From Candidatus Rokuibacteriota bacterium (GTDB lineage: Bacteria > Bacteroidota > Bacteroidia > Flavobacteriales > Flavobacteriaceae), in NCBI GenBank assembly GCA_900299425.1, contig OMJU01000062.1:1-34002 (forward strand): 34,002 nt of DNA. The letters are read 5' to 3'. Of this stretch, positions 1 to 8,437 are shown in pieces; position 1 is the first letter of the stretch; every line of letters begins with the position of its first letter. The notes beneath the pieces are model-generated. The model made no database searches. It was not told the DNA's origin and saw only the letters and a program-made list of their open reading frames with translations. The translations under genes and the position numbers were made by a program.

Positions 1-34
1 AAATTTACACAGAATAACGACCCAAATACTGATA

Positions 35-3000
35 ATGCAACAACCGGAACCCTACCAGCCAAAAAATAAAGTACGCATTGTAACCGCAGCCTCGCTATTT
101 GATGGCCACGATGCTGCCATAAATATCATGCGGCGTATCATTCAAGCCACGGGCGTAGAGGTGATTCATCTAGGACACGACCGTAGTGTAGATGAAGTGG
201 TCTCTACAGCCATTCAAGAAGATGCACATGCCATCGCAATGACCTCATATCAAGGTGGGCATATGGAGTACTTCAAATATATGTACGATCTACTTCAAGA
301 GCGTGGGGCTGGCCATATAAAGATTTTTGGTGGCGGAGGTGGTGTGATCCTTCCTCAGGAGATAAAGACTCTGATGGATTATGGCATCGTACGCATTTAT
401 TCTCCAGACGATGGACGTTCCATGGGACTCCAGGGGATGATCAATGATTTAGTGTCCCAGAGCGATGAAACGCGGGGAGATTTAAAGGATTTTGACCGTG
501 GGGCACTCAGGGTTAACAATCCGCATTATATCGCGCAATGCATCAGTGCTGCAGAGAATTTTCCGGATCAAATCAAATCATTTTTAAAGGACCTTCGGGC
601 GACTTCAGATTTATCAAAGGTTCCAGTTTTAGGAATTACGGGTACTGGGGGTGCAGGAAAATCTTCTCTGGTCGATGAGTTAGTGCGCCGATTCTTGGCG
701 GCCTATCCTGATAAACATTTAGCCATAATTTCTGTAGATCCATCCAAACGAAAAACAGGCGGCGCTCTACTGGGGGATAGAATACGTATGAATGCCATCA
801 ACACCTCGAGGGTGTATATGCGCAGTTTGGCCACGCGCCAGAGTAATCTGGCCTTGTCTAAATACGTCAATGACGCCCTTGATTTAGTCAAGGCTTCAGG
901 TTTTGACTTAGTGATTTTAGAAACTTCTGGTATTGGCCAAAGCGATACCGAAATTCTGGAACACAGTGATGTATCTCTTTATGTGATGACCCCCGAATTT
1001 GGGGCAGCTACGCAGCTCGAAAAAATCGATATGCTCGATTTTGCCGATTTGGTGGCGCTAAACAAATTCGATAAGCGCGGTGCTTTAGACGCTCTGCGTG
1101 ATGTGCGTAAACAATACATGCGCAACCATAATTTATGGGAAATTCCTCAAGAGCAATTACCGGTATTTGGAACCATCGCCTCCCAATTCAATGACCCAGG
1201 GATGAACCGATTATACGGGGCAATCATGCAGACCTTAGTCGAGCGCATGAATTTAGACTGGTCGATAGAAGGCCATAGTGAAACACAGAATTCTGAGAAG
1301 GTTTTTGTAATTCCGCCGGCCAGAACAAGATACCTTTCTGAAATTGCAGAGTCTATTCGTCAATATGATGCTTTTACTGAGGCTCAGACCAAGGTTGCTC
1401 AAACTTTGTACGGTATTTTTAAAGCCATTGAAAATTTGTGTACGGTGCCTGTGTTGTTCAGCACTGAGGGTATTGAAGTCGCAGATCATGACCTAAAAGG
1501 GGTAGCTGCTGATTTAATACAGCAGTTGTTAGCTCAGTTTAAAACCCTTAAGATGAATCTCGATCCGCATCTATGGCAACACATAGTCCAATGGGATGGG
1601 GTAAAGGCAAAATACCGTGCGCCGCAATACGATTTTCAGGTACGCGACAAGGTGGTGCAAGTCCAGACCCATACTACCTCGCTATCCATGACGCAAATTC
1701 CTAAGGTGGCTTTACCGCGTTATACCGCTTGGGGGGATTTACTCCGGTGGATGATGCAAGAAAATCTTCCGGGCTATTTTCCTTACACAGCTGGTTTATA
1801 TCCATTTAAGCGTGTGGCTGAAGATCCAACACGCATGTTTGCCGGTGAAGGTGGTCCAGAGCGAACCAATCGACGATTCCATTATTTAAGCCAGAATATG
1901 TCGGCCATACGTTTGTCGACGGCCTTTGATAGTGTAACGCTTTATGGGCACGATCCGGGCCTCAGACCTGATATTTACGGAAAGATAGGCAATGCGGGCG
2001 TTTCTGTTTGTTGTTTGGATGATGCAAAAAAGTTATACAGCGGCTTTGATTTAACTGATCCGATGACCTCGGTGAGTATGACCATAAATGGTCCAGCGCC
2101 TATGGTTTTGGCCTTTTTTCTCAATGCAGCCATCGACCAGAATTGTGAAAAATACATCAAAGAGCACAAGATGGAAGATGAGGTGGAAAGAGCTTTGGCT
2201 GTCCAATATCCAGACCAAAAACTCCGCCCGAAATACCATGGAGACTTACCCCAAGGGCATAATGGCCTGGGACTGCTTCTATTAGGAATTACAGGAGATC
2301 AAGTATTACCCCAGGAGGTCTACAATCAAATAAAGGCCCAAACCTTTATGCAGGTACGCGGTACGGTACAGGCGGATATTTTAAAAGAGGATCAAGCGCA
2401 AAACACTTGCATTTTCTCAACAGAATTTGCCCTGAGACTCATGGGTGATGTTCAGGCTTACTTTATTGATCAGCAGGTGCGCAATTTTTATTCTGTCAGC
2501 ATTTCTGGTTATCATATTGCCGAGGCAGGAGCAAACCCAATAACGCAGCTAGCCTTCACTTTGTCTAATGGATTTACTTATGTAGAATACTACTTGTCTC
2601 GAGGCATGAGTATTGATGATTTTGGGCCTAATTTATCCTTTTTCTTCAGTAATGGAATTGATCCAGAATACGCCGTTATCGGTCGAGTAGCGCGTAAAAT
2701 ATGGGCCAAAGCCATGCGCGAGAAATACGGGGCTGGACCGCGTTCTCAAATGCTTAAGTATCACATTCAAACTTCAGGACGCAGTCTGCACGCTCAAGAA
2801 ATTGACTTTAACGATATCCGCACAACGCTTCAAGCACTCTATGCGATTTATGACAATTGTAATTCATTACATACTAATGCTTATGACGAGGCCATTACTA
2901 CGCCCACAGAGGATAGTGTGCGACGCGCCATGGCGATTCAATTGATTATTAATAAGGAACTGGGTCTAGCTAAAAATGAAAACCCGATACAAGGGGCCTT

Positions 3001-3457
3001 TATCATTGAAGAATTAACCGATTTAGTCGAGCAAGCTGTATTGATGGAATTCGATCGAATTACAGAGCGCGGAGGTGTTCTTGGCGCCATGGAGACCATG
3101 TATCAACGCGGTAAAATCCAAGAGGAAAGTTTGCATTATGAGACCCTCAAACACACGGGTGAGTATCCTATAATTGGGGTCAATACTTTCTTGAACAGTA
3201 AAGGTTCACCGACCATCATTCCATCTGAGGTCATACGTGCCACAGAGCAAGAAAAACAAATTCAGATCGATACTGTGGGAGCCTTGCAGAGCCACAAGGG
3301 TGGGCATGTGGATCAGGCCTTGAATGATTTAAAACAAGCAGCCCAGAACAACGCTAATTTATTTACGGTACTCATGGAAGCTGTTAAGGTGGCCTCCTTA
3401 GGCCAAATCACAAAGGTTTTATTTGATGTCGGTGGTCAGTACAGACGAAATATGTAA
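35..3457 (+). CDS. icmF: Fused isobutyryl-CoA mutase IcmF
   Basis: IcmF interconverts isobutyryl-CoA and n-butyryl-CoA with adenosylcobalamin, in the cytoplasm. At 1140 residues it has the full fused order. An N-terminal B12-binding domain carries the lower-axial-ligand motif DGHD (His25). A MeaB-like G-protein chaperone domain follows, with P-loop [12 protein letters not shown] at about 200-211 (Lys209). The last part is the mutase barrel, with GYHIAEAG at 825-832. Two substrate-specificity positions fit IcmF rather than methylmalonyl-CoA mutase: Phe602 (in TRMFAGEGG) replaces the mutase Tyr, and Gln789 (in EDQAQNT) replaces the mutase Arg. These assignments are my alignment from memory. The ATG at 35 gives the usual family N-terminus. 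It is convergent with the next gene. MeaB and the adenosyltransferase are found elsewhere in this window. Confidence 0.95.
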   Translation: MQQPEPYQPKNKVRIVTAASLFDGHDAAINIMRRIIQATGVEVIHLGHDRSVDEVVSTAIQEDAHAIAMTSYQGGHMEYFKYMYDLLQERGAGHIKIFGGGGGVILPQEIKTLMDYGIVRIYSPDDGRSMGLQGMINDLVSQSDETRGDLKDFDRGALRVNNPHYIAQCISAAENFPDQIKSFLKDLRATSDLSKVPVLGITGTGGAGKSSLVDELVRRFLAAYPDKHLAIISVDPSKRKTGGALLGDRIRMNAINTSRVYMRSLATRQSNLALSKYVNDALDLVKASGFDLVILETSGIGQSDTEILEHSDVSLYVMTPEFGAATQLEKIDMLDFADLVALNKFDKRGALDALRDVRKQYMRNHNLWEIPQEQLPVFGTIASQFNDPGMNRLYGAIMQTLVERMNLDWSIEGHSETQNSEKVFVIPPARTRYLSEIAESIRQYDAFTEAQTKVAQTLYGIFKAIENLCTVPVLFSTEGIEVADHDLKGVAADLIQQLLAQFKTLKMNLDPHLWQHIVQWDGVKAKYRAPQYDFQVRDKVVQVQTHTTSLSMTQIPKVALPRYTAWGDLLRWMMQENLPGYFPYTAGLYPFKRVAEDPTRMFAGEGGPERTNRRFHYLSQNMSAIRLSTAFDSVTLYGHDPGLRPDIYGKIGNAGVSVCCLDDAKKLYSGFDLTDPMTSVSMTINGPAPMVLAFFLNAAIDQNCEKYIKEHKMEDEVERALAVQYPDQKLRPKYHGDLPQGHNGLGLLLLGITGDQVLPQEVYNQIKAQTFMQVRGTVQADILKEDQAQNTCIFSTEFALRLMGDVQAYFIDQQVRNFYSVSISGYHIAEAGANPITQLAFTLSNGFTYVEYYLSRGMSIDDFGPNLSFFFSNGIDPEYAVIGRVARKIWAKAMREKYGAGPRSQMLKYHIQTSGRSLHAQEIDFNDIRTTLQALYAIYDNCNSLHTNAYDEAITTPTEDSVRRAMAIQLIINKELGLAKNENPIQGAFIIEELTDLVEQAVLMEFDRITERGGVLGAMETMYQRGKIQEESLHYETLKHTGEYPIIGVNTFLNSKGSPTIIPSEVIRATEQEKQIQIDTVGALQSHKGGHVDQALNDLKQAAQNNANLFTVLMEAVKVASLGQITKVLFDVGGQYRRNM

Positions 3458-3524
3458 TACGGCAATGGATTTGCCCATCAGAATTGTTTGCGTGATTTGA
3501 AGTGGAATTATTAACCCTAAACCA

Positions 3525-3920
3525 TTAGAGCATCATCGCCCAAGTGCGCTGTAATTTGCGAAAATGTCGGAGCTCCTTACGGAATAAAGGCAAGAACTCT
3601 TTGCTTTTGATCGGACTGTTTTCAAGTCGATCACAGGTATAAAACAAACTTTTGGTCAGTACTTTGAGTCGCTTGGCATAACGCCTTTTGTCTTCAGAGT
3701 AGGCTTGTTCCTCCGCACGAAGAATTTCTGGAGCCAAATTATAAGATTGCTGTACTATGTCTCCTGTAAAATAAATTTTATCATCTTCAGGACCATGAGT
3801 TTCAGGACCGATAAGGTCTTCACAAAAGAGATATGACATATGTCGTGACATAGTCAGTATTTCTAGCGCCTTGTCATATAAAGGCGGATAGTTGAGGTGG
3901 TGTGATCGTTTTTTTTTCAT
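3525..3920 (-). CDS. Unknown small helical protein
   Basis: I do not recognise this 131-residue protein. It is basic, rich in Lys, Arg, His and Tyr, and predicted from its pattern to be mostly alpha-helical: long amphipathic stretches at roughly 13-38, 50-70, 75-95 and 105-128, with no signal peptide or membrane segment. Its size and helix pattern vaguely resemble four-helix-bundle proteins of the S23/Avd type, but there is no reverse transcriptase or rRNA nearby, so I give no function. I chose the ATG at 3920. The frame remains open to a TTG at 3953, but that TTG lies within a probable -7 promoter box (3951-3958) and would be upstream of the transcript start. It is convergent with icmF and divergent from the Lrp-like regulator. 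Confidence 0.7.
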   Translation of the reverse strand: MKKKRSHHLNYPPLYDKALEILTMSRHMSYLFCEDLIGPETHGPEDDKIYFTGDIVQQSYNLAPEILRAEEQAYSEDKRRYAKRLKVLTKSLFYTCDRLENSPIKSKEFLPLFRKELRHFRKLQRTWAMML

Positions 3921-3950
3921 AGCAAATTCCGGGGGCAAATCAGAATTACT

Positions 3951-3958
3951 CAAATTTA
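3951..3958 (-). promoter_or_regulatory. Probable -7 promoter box for the 3525-3920 gene
   Basis: Read on the minus strand this is TAAATTTG, a full match to the Bacteroidota -7 consensus TAnnTTTG, about 30 bases upstream of the ATG at 3920. No good -33 TTG is found at the expected distance, so the assignment rests on the -7 box and position only. Confidence 0.45.
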
Positions 3959-4024
3959 ATTTAAAGTTGCCGACTAATGCTTAATGTTTTAAAGTTGATA
4001 AGCCATATTAATTTAAAAGTTAAT

Positions 4025-4032
4025 TATTTTTG
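4025..4032 (+). promoter_or_regulatory. Possible -7 promoter box for the Lrp-like gene
   Basis: TATTTTTG matches TAnnTTTG about 40 bases upstream of the GTG start at 4072. The area is very AT-rich and no TTG lies at the usual spacing, so a chance match is possible. Confidence 0.35.
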
Positions 4033-4071
4033 ATTATATTTATATATTATTTAATGCGTAATACCTGAAAT

Positions 4072-4509
4072 GTGGACCAGTTAAACCGACGTATACTTCA
4101 ATGTCTGCAGACAAATGCGCGCTATTCTCATGCCGAAATCGGTCGTATTGTAGGTATCAGTTCACCAGCGGTGAATGAGCGCATCAAGAAAATGGAAGAT
4201 GCGGGCATAATCAAAGGTTACCGCACCGAGGTTTCCTCTTTTGAATGTGGCTATCAGTTAAGGGCTATTATTACAGTGCGCGCATTTATGGGGAAACTCA
4301 AGCCATTTTTAGAACAGGTAAAAAGTTTTCCTGAAGTGGTCAATTGCTATCGCATTACAGGAAATGAGAATATTGTCATGGAGGTCGTTTTGATCAATCA
4401 AAAGCACCTGGAACAATTTATCGATAAGCTCATTTTGTATGGCGAGACCAAAACCCAAATAATTCTCTCTAAAGTCGTCGATCATCACCCAATTACTCCA
4501 CAGTTATGA
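4072..4509 (+). CDS. Lrp/AsnC family transcriptional regulator
   Basis: This is a leucine-responsive-type DNA-binding regulator of 145 residues, the normal family size. The N-terminal helix-turn-helix covers about 1-60 (DQLNRRILQCLQTNARYS, then the recognition region GISSPAVNERIKKMEDAGII). The C-terminal RAM ligand-binding and oligomerisation domain covers about 65-145, including the RITGNENIVMEV strand-turn. The start is GTG at 4072: a TGA stop lies in frame at 4066-4068, and the overlapping ATG at 4070 is in another frame that stops after four codons. Its stop overlaps the ATG of the DUF1684 gene (ATGA), so the two are probably translated together. The effector and targets cannot be read from sequence; family members usually sense amino acids. 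Confidence 0.92.
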   Translation: MDQLNRRILQCLQTNARYSHAEIGRIVGISSPAVNERIKKMEDAGIIKGYRTEVSSFECGYQLRAIITVRAFMGKLKPFLEQVKSFPEVVNCYRITGNENIVMEVVLINQKHLEQFIDKLILYGETKTQIILSKVVDHHPITPQL

Positions 4510-5126
4510 AGCCTTTTTATATTGCTGCATTTATATGCGCTGTTTTGCTTAACCTTAACGGGATTTCAGCCCAAAATAAGGACCGTATAATACAAGAAAT
4601 TCAGGACTACCAAAACGATATGGATCTAGAGTTTGGTGACCCTGAACAAAGCATCTTAAAGCCCGAAGATTTAACCGATTTCAAAGGACTTAATTGGTAC
4701 CCTATAGATCTGAATTATCGCGTTACGGCGCGCTTAGAGCGCACCCCTGATGCACAACCTTTTTTGATGCCCACAACAACAGACCGCACTCCTGAGTATG
4801 TGCAATACGGTATCTTGCATTTTACTTTAAACAACGTGGAATTACAATTGCCGGTATACCGCAGTGCTCAGGGCTATGAAGACCCGCAGTACGCAGACTA
4901 TTTATTTTGTCCATTTACGGATTGGGCTTCAGGTGATGGAGCCTATGGAGGTGGACGTTATATTGATTTGCGCATTCCAGAGGGGGATGAGTTGGTGCTG
5001 GATTTCAATCAGTCTTACAATCCTTACTGTGCTTACAATGAGCGTTATTCTTGTCCGATTCCTCCCAAAGAAAACGATTTACCCATACGCATTGAGGCTG
5101 GGGTAATGGCTTTTAAAGAGCACTAA
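4506..5126 (+). CDS. DUF1684 exported protein
   Basis: The 206-residue protein begins with a hydrophobic signal peptide (about 1-22, ending GISAQ). A DUF1684 domain follows, recognised by YGGGRYIDL and by the conserved C-terminal stretch DFNQSYNPYCAYNERYSCPI followed by PPKEN. The family is widespread in Bacteroidota and of unknown biochemical function. The signal peptide indicates export to the periplasm, with no lipobox cysteine. The gene overlaps the Lrp-like gene by four bases, so it is likely co-transcribed and may be under the control of that regulator (inference). It is convergent with crcB, with 16 bases between the stops and no evident hairpin there. Confidence 0.88.
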   Translation: MKPFYIAAFICAVLLNLNGISAQNKDRIIQEIQDYQNDMDLEFGDPEQSILKPEDLTDFKGLNWYPIDLNYRVTARLERTPDAQPFLMPTTTDRTPEYVQYGILHFTLNNVELQLPVYRSAQGYEDPQYADYLFCPFTDWASGDGAYGGGRYIDLRIPEGDELVLDFNQSYNPYCAYNERYSCPIPPKENDLPIRIEAGVMAFKEH

Positions 5127-5142
5127 ATTCTAGGTTAAAAAA

Positions 5143-5511
5143 TTAGTGTCGGCTCAACCACAGTCCTAAAAAAACTGCAGCCACACCTAGGGCCATACTT
5201 GAAGCCATATAAACTAAAGCGTGCAGGGTGGCTCCATTTTTTATCATATTCACTTGTTCCAGGGCAAAGGCACTGAAGGTGGTGAAACCGCCGCAAAAAC
5301 CTATGGCCAAAAGCAGACGAAGGTCGGCTTCCAAATGAGGCCACTTTATGAACCAACCCATCAAAAGTCCTATGAGCAGACTGCCGAGTATGTTTGCACT
5401 AAAAGTTCCCGCGGCCCATGGAAAATACTGATTGAGCCAGCTGCCCAGCAAAAAGCGCAGGGTACTTCCTGCACCGCCACCTAGGAAAACTAAAGCAATA
5501 TTTTTGATCAT
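5143..5511 (-). CDS. crcB: Fluoride channel CrcB/Fluc
   Basis: A 122-residue, four-helix membrane protein of the CrcB/Fluc family, which exports toxic fluoride as antiparallel dimers in the inner membrane. Family signatures are all present: GGGAGSTLRF near the N-terminus, GTFSANILG around Asn40, and GFCGGFTTFSAF at 71-82, which holds the pore phenylalanines and the polar track. Length is typical for a single-gene homodimeric channel. The intergenic region upstream (5512-5676) shows no recognisable fluoride riboswitch core. It is divergent from the M49 peptidase gene. Confidence 0.93.
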   Translation of the reverse strand: MIKNIALVFLGGGAGSTLRFLLGSWLNQYFPWAAGTFSANILGSLLIGLLMGWFIKWPHLEADLRLLLAIGFCGGFTTFSAFALEQVNMIKNGATLHALVYMASSMALGVAAVFLGLWLSRH

Positions 5512-5676
5512 AGAATTAAACTTGTATTCTTTCTAAATAAGATAACGGCCAAAATAAAATCTTAAGAGCGACCTAAAGAGGCTTTAAAGCGAAGATAGCC
5601 AATTTGTTTGAGCGAACCCTCAGGGCCGTTTAAAATCAAAATTTAATTACCTTTAGCCTTCTAAAAATAACCTAAA

Positions 5677-7677
5677 ATGAAACAATATCTTTTAAGTGCC
5701 GTATTACTCGGATTATTGACCTTGACCAGCTGTGGGGACCAAGCCACGCCACAACAAGAAAACAGTTTTGACTACAATGTAGATCAATTTGCTGATGTAA
5801 AAGTTTTGCGCTACCAAATTCCTGGTTTTGAGGATTTGACCTTGAATGAGCAGAAATTGGTCTATTTCATGACCCAGGCGGGTCTAGAGGGACGCGATAT
5901 CATGTGGGCTCAGAACTACAGACATAATCTTGAGATTCGCAAGGCCTTAGAAAAAATATATGTGGACTATCCAGGCTCGCGCAGCAGTGAAGATTGGATG
6001 GCCTTTGAAACCTATCTAAAACGTGTTTGGTTTTCCAATGGGATACATCACCATTACAGCAATGATAAAATAATGCCCGAATTCTCCACTAAATTCCTCA
6101 AAGAACTGTTGTTTGAATCTGGCGCAACGCTAGAAGGCGAGGCTTTTGAGGTGATTTTTGACGATAAGGATAAAAAGAAGGTCAACCTGAGTAAAGACGC
6201 TGATATTGTTTTAGAGAGTGCGATTAATTTTTATGGACCGGATGTTACTACTCAGGATGTTGAAGATTTTTATGGGGCTGAGGAAGTTGATATCGAGCGC
6301 CCGATCGAGGTAGGCTTGAATACCAGATTGGTTAAAGAGCAGGGCGAATTAGTAGAGCAAGTTTATCGCAGTGGCGGACTCTATGGCCAGGCGATTGACC
6401 GCATCATTTATTGGTTAGAGCAGGCTGTGACTGTGGCGGAGAATCCCGCACAAGCTAAGGCTTTGAGCTTACTTATTGATTATTACAAGACCGGCGACTT
6501 GAACACTTGGGACGACTACGCTGTAGCCTGGGTAAGTGCCACAGAGGGTAATATTGATTGGATCAATGGTTTTATTGAGGTCTACAATGACCCCAAAGGA
6601 TATAAAGGCTCTTATGAGACTATAGTTCAGATCAAGGATTTTGATATGTCTAAAAAAATGAGCGTGCTCTCGGAACAAGCTCAGTGGTTTGAGGATAATT
6701 CACCGCTTATGCCTGAACACAAGAAAAAAGAAGTTAAAGGGGTTTCCTATAAAACTGTGGTTGTCGCTGGAGAATCCGGTGACGCATCACCCAGTACACC
6801 TATTGGGGTTAACCTGCCAAACAATAATTGGATCAGACAAGCCCATGGAAGTAAATCAGTTTCTCTAGGGAACATCATTAACGCCTACAACAATGCAGGC
6901 GGCAGCGGTCGGTTGCAAGAATTTGCCCATGATGCCCAAGAAATTGAATTAGAAGAAAAATACGGAGCATTGGCAGACAAACTACACACAGCATTGCATG
7001 AAGTGGTGGGTCATGCTTCTGGACAAATTAATCCAGGGGTAGGTACACCAAAAGAGACCTTAAAAAGTTATAAGTCGACCATAGAAGAGGGGCGTGCTGA
7101 TTTGTTTGGACTTTATTATTTAATGGATCCAAAATTACAGGAACTCGGCTTAGTCACCGATTGGGAAGCTACTGGAACAGCCGCCTACGACGGCTATATC
7201 CGCAACGGATTGGTGACCCAACTGATTCGCTTAAACCTTGGAGATGATGTAGAAGAGGCGCACATGCGTAATCGTCAGTGGGTCAGTGCTTGGGTATTTG
7301 AAAAGGGCCAAGATCAAGGCGTAATCGAGCGTGTTACGCGTGACGGAAAAACCTACTACGACATTAAAGATTACGGTAAGCTGCGGGAACTCTTTGGCGA
7401 GCTTTTGCGTGAGACCCAACGCATTACTAGTGAAGGGGATTATGAGGCAGCCAAAGCACTTGTAGAGGATTATGGTGTAAAAGTAGACCAAGAGTTACAT
7501 GCTGAGATACTCCAGCGCAACAGTCAATTTACCTCGGCTCCATACAGTGGATTTGTCAATCCAGTTTTGGTTCCAGAGTTAAACGAGCAGCAGGAAATTA
7601 TTGGTTTTCAAATTGTTCAGCCAGAATCCTTTCAGGCGCAAATGCTAGAGTACAGTAAGACTTACGGAAATCTGTAG
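5677..7677 (+). CDS. Dipeptidyl peptidase III-like M49 lipoprotein
   Basis: A zinc metallopeptidase of family M49 (dipeptidyl peptidase III) that would release dipeptides from the N-termini of peptides. The catalytic motif HEVVGH is at 441-446 (zinc ligands His441 and His446, catalytic Glu442). The second motif EEGRAD, supplying the glutamate ligand, is at 470-475. The N-terminus is a lipoprotein signal with lipobox LTSC, so the enzyme is probably membrane-anchored on the periplasmic side or the cell surface. At 666 residues it matches bacterial M49 enzymes. Proteins of this group are sometimes labelled dihydrofolate reductase in databases, but nothing in the sequence supports that. A weak -7-like box (TACCTTTA, 5648-5655) precedes the ATG. 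Confidence 0.9.
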   Translation: MKQYLLSAVLLGLLTLTSCGDQATPQQENSFDYNVDQFADVKVLRYQIPGFEDLTLNEQKLVYFMTQAGLEGRDIMWAQNYRHNLEIRKALEKIYVDYPGSRSSEDWMAFETYLKRVWFSNGIHHHYSNDKIMPEFSTKFLKELLFESGATLEGEAFEVIFDDKDKKKVNLSKDADIVLESAINFYGPDVTTQDVEDFYGAEEVDIERPIEVGLNTRLVKEQGELVEQVYRSGGLYGQAIDRIIYWLEQAVTVAENPAQAKALSLLIDYYKTGDLNTWDDYAVAWVSATEGNIDWINGFIEVYNDPKGYKGSYETIVQIKDFDMSKKMSVLSEQAQWFEDNSPLMPEHKKKEVKGVSYKTVVVAGESGDASPSTPIGVNLPNNNWIRQAHGSKSVSLGNIINAYNNAGGSGRLQEFAHDAQEIELEEKYGALADKLHTALHEVVGHASGQINPGVGTPKETLKSYKSTIEEGRADLFGLYYLMDPKLQELGLVTDWEATGTAAYDGYIRNGLVTQLIRLNLGDDVEEAHMRNRQWVSAWVFEKGQDQGVIERVTRDGKTYYDIKDYGKLRELFGELLRETQRITSEGDYEAAKALVEDYGVKVDQELHAEILQRNSQFTSAPYSGFVNPVLVPELNEQQEIIGFQIVQPESFQAQMLEYSKTYGNL

Positions 7678-7697
7678 GTTTACGTTAGGGCGCGTAG

Positions 7698-7727
7698 AGC
7701 GCGTTTAGATCGAACGCGCTTATTATT
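7698..7727. terminator. Probable bidirectional terminator
   Basis: A perfect 8-bp inverted repeat AGCGCGTT / AACGCGCT (7698-7705 and 7713-7720) encloses a 7-base loop and is followed by a T-rich tract on the plus strand. It lies between the convergent M49 gene and the 62-residue membrane protein gene. The T tract is interrupted, so termination strength is uncertain. Confidence 0.55.
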
Positions 7728-7911
7728 GTTTGAGCCAAATTTTGGCCAATAACAGCAATAAGAAAAATGCGATAAACCCAATTAAAACCCAGCGTTTGCC
7801 TTTAAAATGTTTTTGGTGTACGGCACGGTCTTTTTTGTAGCTGGACCGAATAATCCATACAAAAGCAATAAAAAAACAGATCGAGAAAATTATTTGTCCG
7901 GTACTAAACAT
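7723..7911 (-). CDS. Small two-helix membrane protein
   Basis: A 62-residue protein with two strongly hydrophobic segments: about 5-22 (GQIIFSICFFIAFVWII) and 44-59 (WVLIGFIAFFLLLLLA). A short basic loop rich in Lys, Arg and His separates them. Such short proteins beginning MFSTGQIIF are, as I recall, conserved among flavobacteria without assigned function. The ATG at 7911 is the first in frame. It is convergent with the M49 gene and divergent from the NTP pyrophosphatase gene. No function is proposed. Confidence 0.75.
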   Translation of the reverse strand: MFSTGQIIFSICFFIAFVWIIRSSYKKDRAVHQKHFKGKRWVLIGFIAFFLLLLLAKIWLKQ

Positions 7912-7949
7912 CTGGGTGATTTAAGTCAATTCAATTTTTTAATCAAATT

Positions 7950-7961
7950 CAGGCAAGCCTG
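7950..7961. repeat. Short inverted repeat in the divergent spacer 7912-8012
   Basis: CAGGC-AA-GCCTG, two 5-bp arms separated by two bases, lies between two divergent genes. It could be a regulator binding site. It is short enough to occur by chance and no partner regulator is evident. Confidence 0.25.
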
Positions 7962-8012
7962 TTTTGGCGGATTGAAGCGCTTACAAAAATAGAAATTATT
8001 AAGTGAATTATT

Positions 8013-8402
8013 ATGAAACACTACACAGATGCCGTTCGAGATTTCCACGAGGCTTTTGGTCTTGGAATTGAACAGCAGCCCAAAGCAGATTTAGGTGAAA
8101 AAAAGCATGAATTGCGCTTTAACTTGATGAAAGAAGAGAATGAAGAATACCTGCAAGCGGCCAATGAAGGCGATTTGGTGGAGGTCGCTGACGCTTTGGG
8201 GGATATGCTTTACATCTTGTGCGGCACCATCATCGAACACGGTCTGCAAGACAAGATCGTGGCTGTTTTTAATGAAATTCAACGCAGTAATATGTCAAAA
8301 CTCGGGCAAGACGGCAAACCGATTTACAGAGAAGATGGGAAAGTACTCAAAGGGCCTAATTATTTCAAGCCCGATATTGCGTCAATTGTCCATGAGCAAT
8401 AA
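8013..8402 (+). CDS. MazG-like NTP pyrophosphohydrolase
   Basis: A 129-residue all-alpha NTP pyrophosphatase (MazG/PRA-PH-like superfamily), which would hydrolyse nucleoside triphosphates to monophosphates and pyrophosphate using magnesium. Metal-binding acidic residues are seen in KEENEEY (about 40-46) and EVADALGDMLYI (57-68, with Glu57, Asp60 and Asp64). The C-terminal part SNMSKLGQDGKPIYREDG followed by KVLKGPNY is typical of the group. It is a cytoplasmic protein. The natural substrate cannot be decided from sequence; removal of damaged nucleotides is the usual suggestion. It is likely a single-gene unit. Confidence 0.88.
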   Translation: MKHYTDAVRDFHEAFGLGIEQQPKADLGEKKHELRFNLMKEENEEYLQAANEGDLVEVADALGDMLYILCGTIIEHGLQDKIVAVFNEIQRSNMSKLGQDGKPIYREDGKVLKGPNYFKPDIASIVHEQ

Positions 8403-8437
8403 TCCCTTGGTTTTTCTGAGGCAATAAAAAAGCTAGC

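Noticed and set aside
3462-3478. Terminator between icmF and the convergent small gene
   Set aside because: GGCAA/TTGCC gives only five base pairs and lacks a T tract.
3525-3920. Avd-like accessory protein of a diversity-generating retroelement
   Set aside because: No reverse transcriptase, template repeat or variable repeat is found within the window; only the length and helical pattern match.
5221-5484. Open frame of 87 codons antisense to crcB
   Set aside because: It is the shadow of the conserved channel gene; its product has no recognisable pattern.
5512-5676. Fluoride riboswitch upstream of crcB
   Set aside because: No recognisable conserved core of the crcB motif was found on the minus strand; only AT-rich sequence.
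7231-7491. Open frame of 86 codons antisense to the M49 gene
   Set aside because: It lies wholly within the conserved M49 catalytic region on the other strand, with no promoter or family signal.
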